15,747 nucleotides of DNA from Desulfuromonadaceae bacterium (GTDB lineage: Bacteria > Desulfobacterota > Desulfuromonadia > Geobacterales > Pseudopelobacteraceae). Location of the stretch: positions 1 through 15,747 of the forward strand of contig JAQUCQ010000036.1 of NCBI GenBank assembly GCA_028686145.1, in the 5' to 3' direction. Position numbers and translations under genes: made by a program. Below the pieces are notes generated by a model that had not been told where the DNA came from, did not search any database, and was given only the letters and a program-made list of their open reading frames with translations. This document shows positions 13,603 to 15,747 of the stretch, piece by piece (positions within the stretch are counted from its first letter, which is position 1; every line of letters begins with the position of its first letter).

Positions 13603-14622
13603 CTAAATTGTTCTTCCATCCACCTCGGCAAATAGCCGTAACTTTTGCATCATAATCTCGAATTTGGCCGGTTTAAGAGACTGGGCACCATCAGACGATG
13701 CGTGCTCAGGATCCGGGTGTACCTCCACAATCAATCCGTCGGCGCCCGCTGCCACAGCGGCATAGCTCATGGGAGCAACATAATGATGATTACCGGTGCC
13801 GTGTGATGGGTCAATGACAACCGGCAGATGTGTTTTTCCTTTCAAAACCGGGATTGCCGATAAATCGAGGGTATTGCGGGTAGCTGTCTCAAAGGTACGG
13901 ATACCACGCTCGCAGAGTATCACGGACTGATTACCCTCGCTCATGATGTATTCTGCGCTCATCAGGAGTTCCTGGATTGTCATCGCCATCCCCCTTTTCA
14001 ACAACACCGGCTTACGGAGCTGGCCTACTTTTTTGAGCAGCGCAAAGTTCTGTGAATTACGGGCACCAATTTGCAGGATGTCGGAATACTCCGCCACCAT
14101 ATCGGCTGTTTCGGGGTTAATAACCTCTGTTACAAATGGGAGCCCGGTCAGATCACGTGCCTTGGCAAGCAATTTCAACCCCTCCTCTTCAAGTCCCTGA
14201 AAAGAGTAGGGAGAAGTGCGAGGTTTAAACGCCCCACCACGCAAGATATGTGCCCCGGCTTTCTTGACAGCCAGAGCTGATTCAATAATCTGTTCTTCAC
14301 TCTCAACCGAACATGGACCAGCCATGACGACAATCTGTGAACCGCCGATGACAACGTCTTCACTGATCCGCACTATACTGGACTCCTTCTTAACTTCTAG
14401 CGAAGCAAGTTTATACGGCTGAAGAATCGGTACAACATTTTCCACACCATGAAGAGTCTCCAGTGCCTGCAAAGCAGACTTGCCGCGCTCGTCGCCGATC
14501 GCACCAATCACATCGCGCGTCTCGCCATGAATTACATGAGACGTGTACCCCAACTCCTTGATGCGCCTGAGAACTTCATCCTGGTCTTTCTTTGCGGCAC
14601 CTGCTTTCATTACAACAATCAT
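13603..14622 (-). CDS. aroF: 3-deoxy-7-phosphoheptulonate synthase, type I-beta with N-terminal regulatory domain
   Basis: First shikimate-pathway step: condenses PEP with erythrose 4-phosphate to DAHP. The 339-residue length and sequence follow the Thermotoga maritima enzyme (338). A ferredoxin-like (ACT-like) domain spans about 1-70 (MIVVMKAGAAKKDQDEV to VVPILQPYKL). The TIM-barrel synthase follows, with metal ligand C104 in AGPCSVE, KPRTSPYSFQG (133-143), GARNSQNF (186-193), KRG (209-211), RGIRTFE (239-245), DPSH (271-274, H274) and EVHPDPEHASSDGAQS (300-315; E300, D311). The N-terminal domain mediates Tyr/Phe feedback in relatives. A GTG at 14640 would add 6 residues without a ribosome binding site; the ATG at 14622 has AAGGA 7 bases upstream and matches the family start. 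The mRNA leader contains an attenuator (14697-14843), so transcription is probably controlled by aromatic aminoacyl-tRNA as well. Confidence 0.97.
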   Translation of the reverse strand: MIVVMKAGAAKKDQDEVLRRIKELGYTSHVIHGETRDVIGAIGDERGKSALQALETLHGVENVVPILQPYKLASLEVKKESSIVRISEDVVIGGSQIVVMAGPCSVESEEQIIESALAVKKAGAHILRGGAFKPRTSPYSFQGLEEEGLKLLAKARDLTGLPFVTEVINPETADMVAEYSDILQIGARNSQNFALLKKVGQLRKPVLLKRGMAMTIQELLMSAEYIMSEGNQSVILCERGIRTFETATRNTLDLSAIPVLKGKTHLPVVIDPSHGTGNHHYVAPMSYAAVAAGADGLIVEVHPDPEHASSDGAQSLKPAKFEIMMQKLRLFAEVDGRTI

Positions 14623-14641
14623 CTTCGGGTCCTTTCCCACA

Positions 14642-14679
14642 AACAGTCAGGGCCGGAGATCCCCCCGGCCCTGACTGTT
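14642..14679 (-). other. Perfect 15-bp hairpin just upstream of the aroF ribosome binding site
   Basis: AACAGTCAGGGCCGG and CCGGCCCTGACTGTT are exact complements around an 8-base loop. In the aroF mRNA the hairpin lies between the attenuator terminator and the ribosome binding site (about 14629-14634). On the minus strand it is followed by TGTGGG, with no real T-run, so it is a weak terminator at best. It may protect the 5' end after processing or act as a second pause or terminator site. Confidence 0.5.
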
Positions 14680-14696
14680 CTGAGTATTCAGACAGT

Positions 14697-14730
14697 AAAA
14701 AACCGGGGAGACTTTCGTCTGCCCCGGTTT
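14697..14730 (-). terminator. Attenuator terminator of aroF
   Basis: On the minus strand AAACCGGGG (14722-14730) pairs with CCCCGGTTT (14700-14708). Inside, AGAC and GTCT pair around a GAAA tetraloop, with one bulged C. Six T residues (14697-14702) follow the GG. This is a full intrinsic terminator placed 27 bases after the leader ORF stop and 75 bases before the aroF ATG, hence inside the aroF leader. Its 5' arm GGGCAGACG (14716-14724) can instead pair with CGTCTGCCC of the leader ORF. Confidence 0.85.
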
Positions 14731-14779
14731 GTGGTTTCGTGTAATAGCTTCTTCGCTTACACCTCTACCCGGGCAGACG
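14716..14779 (-). promoter_or_regulatory. Antiterminator pairing of the aroF attenuator
   Basis: CGTCTGCCC (14771-14779, inside leader codons 22-25) is the exact complement of GGGCAGACG (14716-14724), the 5' arm and loop start of the terminator. The 9-bp pairing and the terminator exclude each other. A ribosome stalled at aromatic codons 6-16 would leave the first segment free and allow antitermination. A ribosome reaching the stop codon would cover it and allow termination. The pairing is seen; the mechanism is inferred from trp/phe leaders. Confidence 0.75.
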
Positions 14780-14843
14780 GCCTGAAATAAAAGCCGAACC
14801 AAAAGTAAAAGCTAAAAGCGATGTAGAAGCGGTTTGAGTTCAT
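14757..14843 (-). CDS. aroF leader peptide, 28 residues, rich in Phe and Tyr
   Basis: A short ORF too small for ordinary gene calling. It opens with ATG at 14841-14843 and ends with TAA at 14757-14759. Residues 6-20 read FYIAFSFYFWFGFYF: 7 Phe, 3 Tyr and 1 Trp, or 11 aromatic residues in 15. Such a run just ahead of mutually exclusive terminator and antiterminator hairpins, upstream of the first gene of aromatic amino acid synthesis, is the mark of a leader peptide for ribosome-mediated attenuation. Lack of charged tRNA-Phe or tRNA-Tyr would stall the ribosome and switch aroF on. The last codons (22-25) form one side of the antiterminator. No Shine-Dalgarno precedes the ATG and an in-frame TAA lies 24 bases upstream, so no longer form exists. 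The predicted transcription start falls almost on the ATG, so the ORF may be leaderless. Confidence 0.82.
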   Translation of the reverse strand: MNSNRFYIAFSFYFWFGFYFRPSARVEV

Positions 14844-14850
14844 GCAGCGA

Positions 14851-14880
14851 AGTAAATCACAGGATTATCCCTTTTGTCAA
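14851..14880 (-). promoter_or_regulatory. Candidate sigma-70 promoter of the aroF leader transcript
   Basis: On the minus strand a consensus TTGACA (14875-14880) stands 18 bases from TTTACT (14851-14856, 4 of 6). The -35 begins 8 bases after the cheV stop. Transcription would begin near 14844, next to the leader ATG. GATAAT (about 14864-14869) is an alternative -10, but it has no good -35. Confidence 0.5.
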
Positions 14881-14887
14881 GAGCGAA

Positions 14888-15747
14888 TCACGCCGTCAAC
14901 TCATCAACGACATTGACCAACCTCGGCAAATCCGGTTTGGTTAAAATACAGTTAGCCCCAAGCCCGATCCATTTGCGTTTATTGTCCTCGGAAGCAAGAG
15001 AAGAAAATATCGCAACAGGCAGATCCTTTAACGAATCTTCCTTACGTACAAGCGAAGTAAGATGCAGACCATCCATCTGGGGCATTTCCACATCAGTAAT
15101 AATCATATGAATTTTGTCCCGAAACACTCCCCCGTCCCGAGCAACATTTTGCATGGTCTGCTGAATAATATTCCACGCCTCGGCTCCATTCTCTGCCTCA
15201 ACGACTGTATATCCGGCGGCTCGAAGACTGCTGCAGAGGGTCTTGCGTATAAAAACTGAATCATCGGCAACCAAAATAGTTCTCTGAGCACGTTCGGGAT
15301 TGGTTTCCGCACGATTCATCATAAGAGAATCAAGAGGCTTAAGGGCACTCTCGGAACAGAGTTCGGCAACAATTTTTTCAAAGTCGAGTACGAGTATAAT
15401 TCTGTTGTCCATTTTAACCAGGCCAGTCACCTCATCACTGTGGACCGCGGCCGAAGGGGCTTCTACATTCTTCCAGGAGATTCGATAAATCCGGGAGACG
15501 GAATGAACCAGTACCCCGACCATCAGGTTATTGAATTCAAGGACGACAACCCGGTCGGCAACAAGTTCTCCGGTTGATTTATTGAGAACCGTTGCAAGAT
15601 TAATGATAGTGATAACCTTGTCACGCAGCTTGATCATCCCTTCGACACCAGGCTTGGCATTGACCACCCGTGACATCTGTGGCAAACGGATGATCTCACG
15701 TACTTTTGCAACATTGACACCGTAGTAACAGGGGATCACATTGCCAT
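14888..15747 (-). CDS. CheV-like chemotaxis protein (CheW domain plus receiver), N-terminus beyond window edge
   Basis: Coupling protein linking chemoreceptors to CheA, with a phosphorylatable receiver for adaptation. About 285 residues are visible and the frame is open at the right edge. The codons before the apparent GTG at 15739 are still coding, and the CheW domain normally has 30-50 more residues upstream, so the gene starts outside the window. The CheW-like part contains YYGVNVAKVREII, GVEGMIKLRDKVITIINL, VVVLEFNNLMVGVLVHSV and TGLVKMDNRIILVLDFEKI. The receiver (about the last 130 residues) has the acidic pair in ILVADDSVFIRK, the phospho-acceptor Asp in MIITDVEMPQMDG, FSSL, and the lysine of ILTKPD. 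Those key residues are intact. No terminator separates it from the aroF leader, so some read-through into the attenuator is possible. No other chemotaxis gene is visible in the window. Confidence 0.9.
   Translation of the reverse strand, partial: GNVIPCYYGVNVAKVREIIRLPQMSRVVNAKPGVEGMIKLRDKVITIINLATVLNKSTGELVADRVVVLEFNNLMVGVLVHSVSRIYRISWKNVEAPSAAVHSDEVTGLVKMDNRIILVLDFEKIVAELCSESALKPLDSLMMNRAETNPERAQRTILVADDSVFIRKTLCSSLRAAGYTVVEAENGAEAWNIIQQTMQNVARDGGVFRDKIHMIITDVEMPQMDGLHLTSLVRKEDSLKDLPVAIFSSLASEDNKRKWIGLGANCILTKPDLPRLVNVVDELTA

Overview
The window looks like part of a chromosome from a Geobacter-like member of the Desulfuromonadales/Geobacterales. The inference rests on gene content and order (pheA-tyrA-aroA-cmk-ispH-rpsA in a row, an EAL-HDOD protein, a GAF-HD-GYP protein, a CheV-type protein, a type I-beta DAHP synthase), a moderate G+C content judged by eye, and a candidate sigma-54 promoter. 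It cannot be fixed to species from sequence alone. No transposase, phage gene, CRISPR array, tRNA or rRNA is visible. Every gap between genes is shorter than 300 bases.

Left part (1-6142, minus strand): a compact operon read from right to left. It runs pheA (chorismate mutase/prephenate dehydratase), tyrA (prephenate dehydrogenase), aroA (EPSP synthase), cmk (CMP kinase), ispH (HMBPP reductase) and rpsA (ribosomal protein S1, cut by the left edge). Spacing is 11, 21, 3, -4 and 77 bases. A plausible sigma-70 promoter lies in front of pheA. pheA starts with TTG and aroA with GTG.

Middle part (6256-9828): an HD-domain hydrolase (minus), an orphan 55-residue protein (plus) behind a candidate sigma-54 promoter, a YuxH-like EAL-HDOD signalling protein (minus), and a PP-loop ATPase of the tRNA-thiolation type (plus) that ends in a very strong intrinsic terminator.

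Right part (9851-15747): a minus-strand group made of a small exported protein, a dGTPase-like HD hydrolase (dgt) and a YfbR-type 5'-deoxynucleotidase. A divergent GAF-HD-GYP protein (plus) follows, then aroF (DAHP synthase, minus) and a CheV-like CheW-REC protein (minus, cut by the right edge). Five of the proteins between 6256 and 13513 belong to the HD superfamily or its HDOD branch.

The most striking find is the 265-base gap between cheV and aroF. On the minus strand it holds a consensus -35 box, a 28-codon leader ORF with 11 aromatic codons among codons 6-20 (7 Phe, 3 Tyr, 1 Trp), a strong intrinsic terminator, and a 9-base segment inside the leader ORF that can pair with the 5' arm of the terminator. 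This is the full layout of a classical ribosome-mediated transcription attenuator. It would tie the first step of aromatic amino acid synthesis to charged tRNA-Phe/Tyr supply. A perfect 15-bp hairpin then sits just upstream of the aroF ribosome binding site. aroF and the pheA-tyrA-aroA operon therefore cover the entry and the end branches of the same pathway, but only aroF shows this leader.
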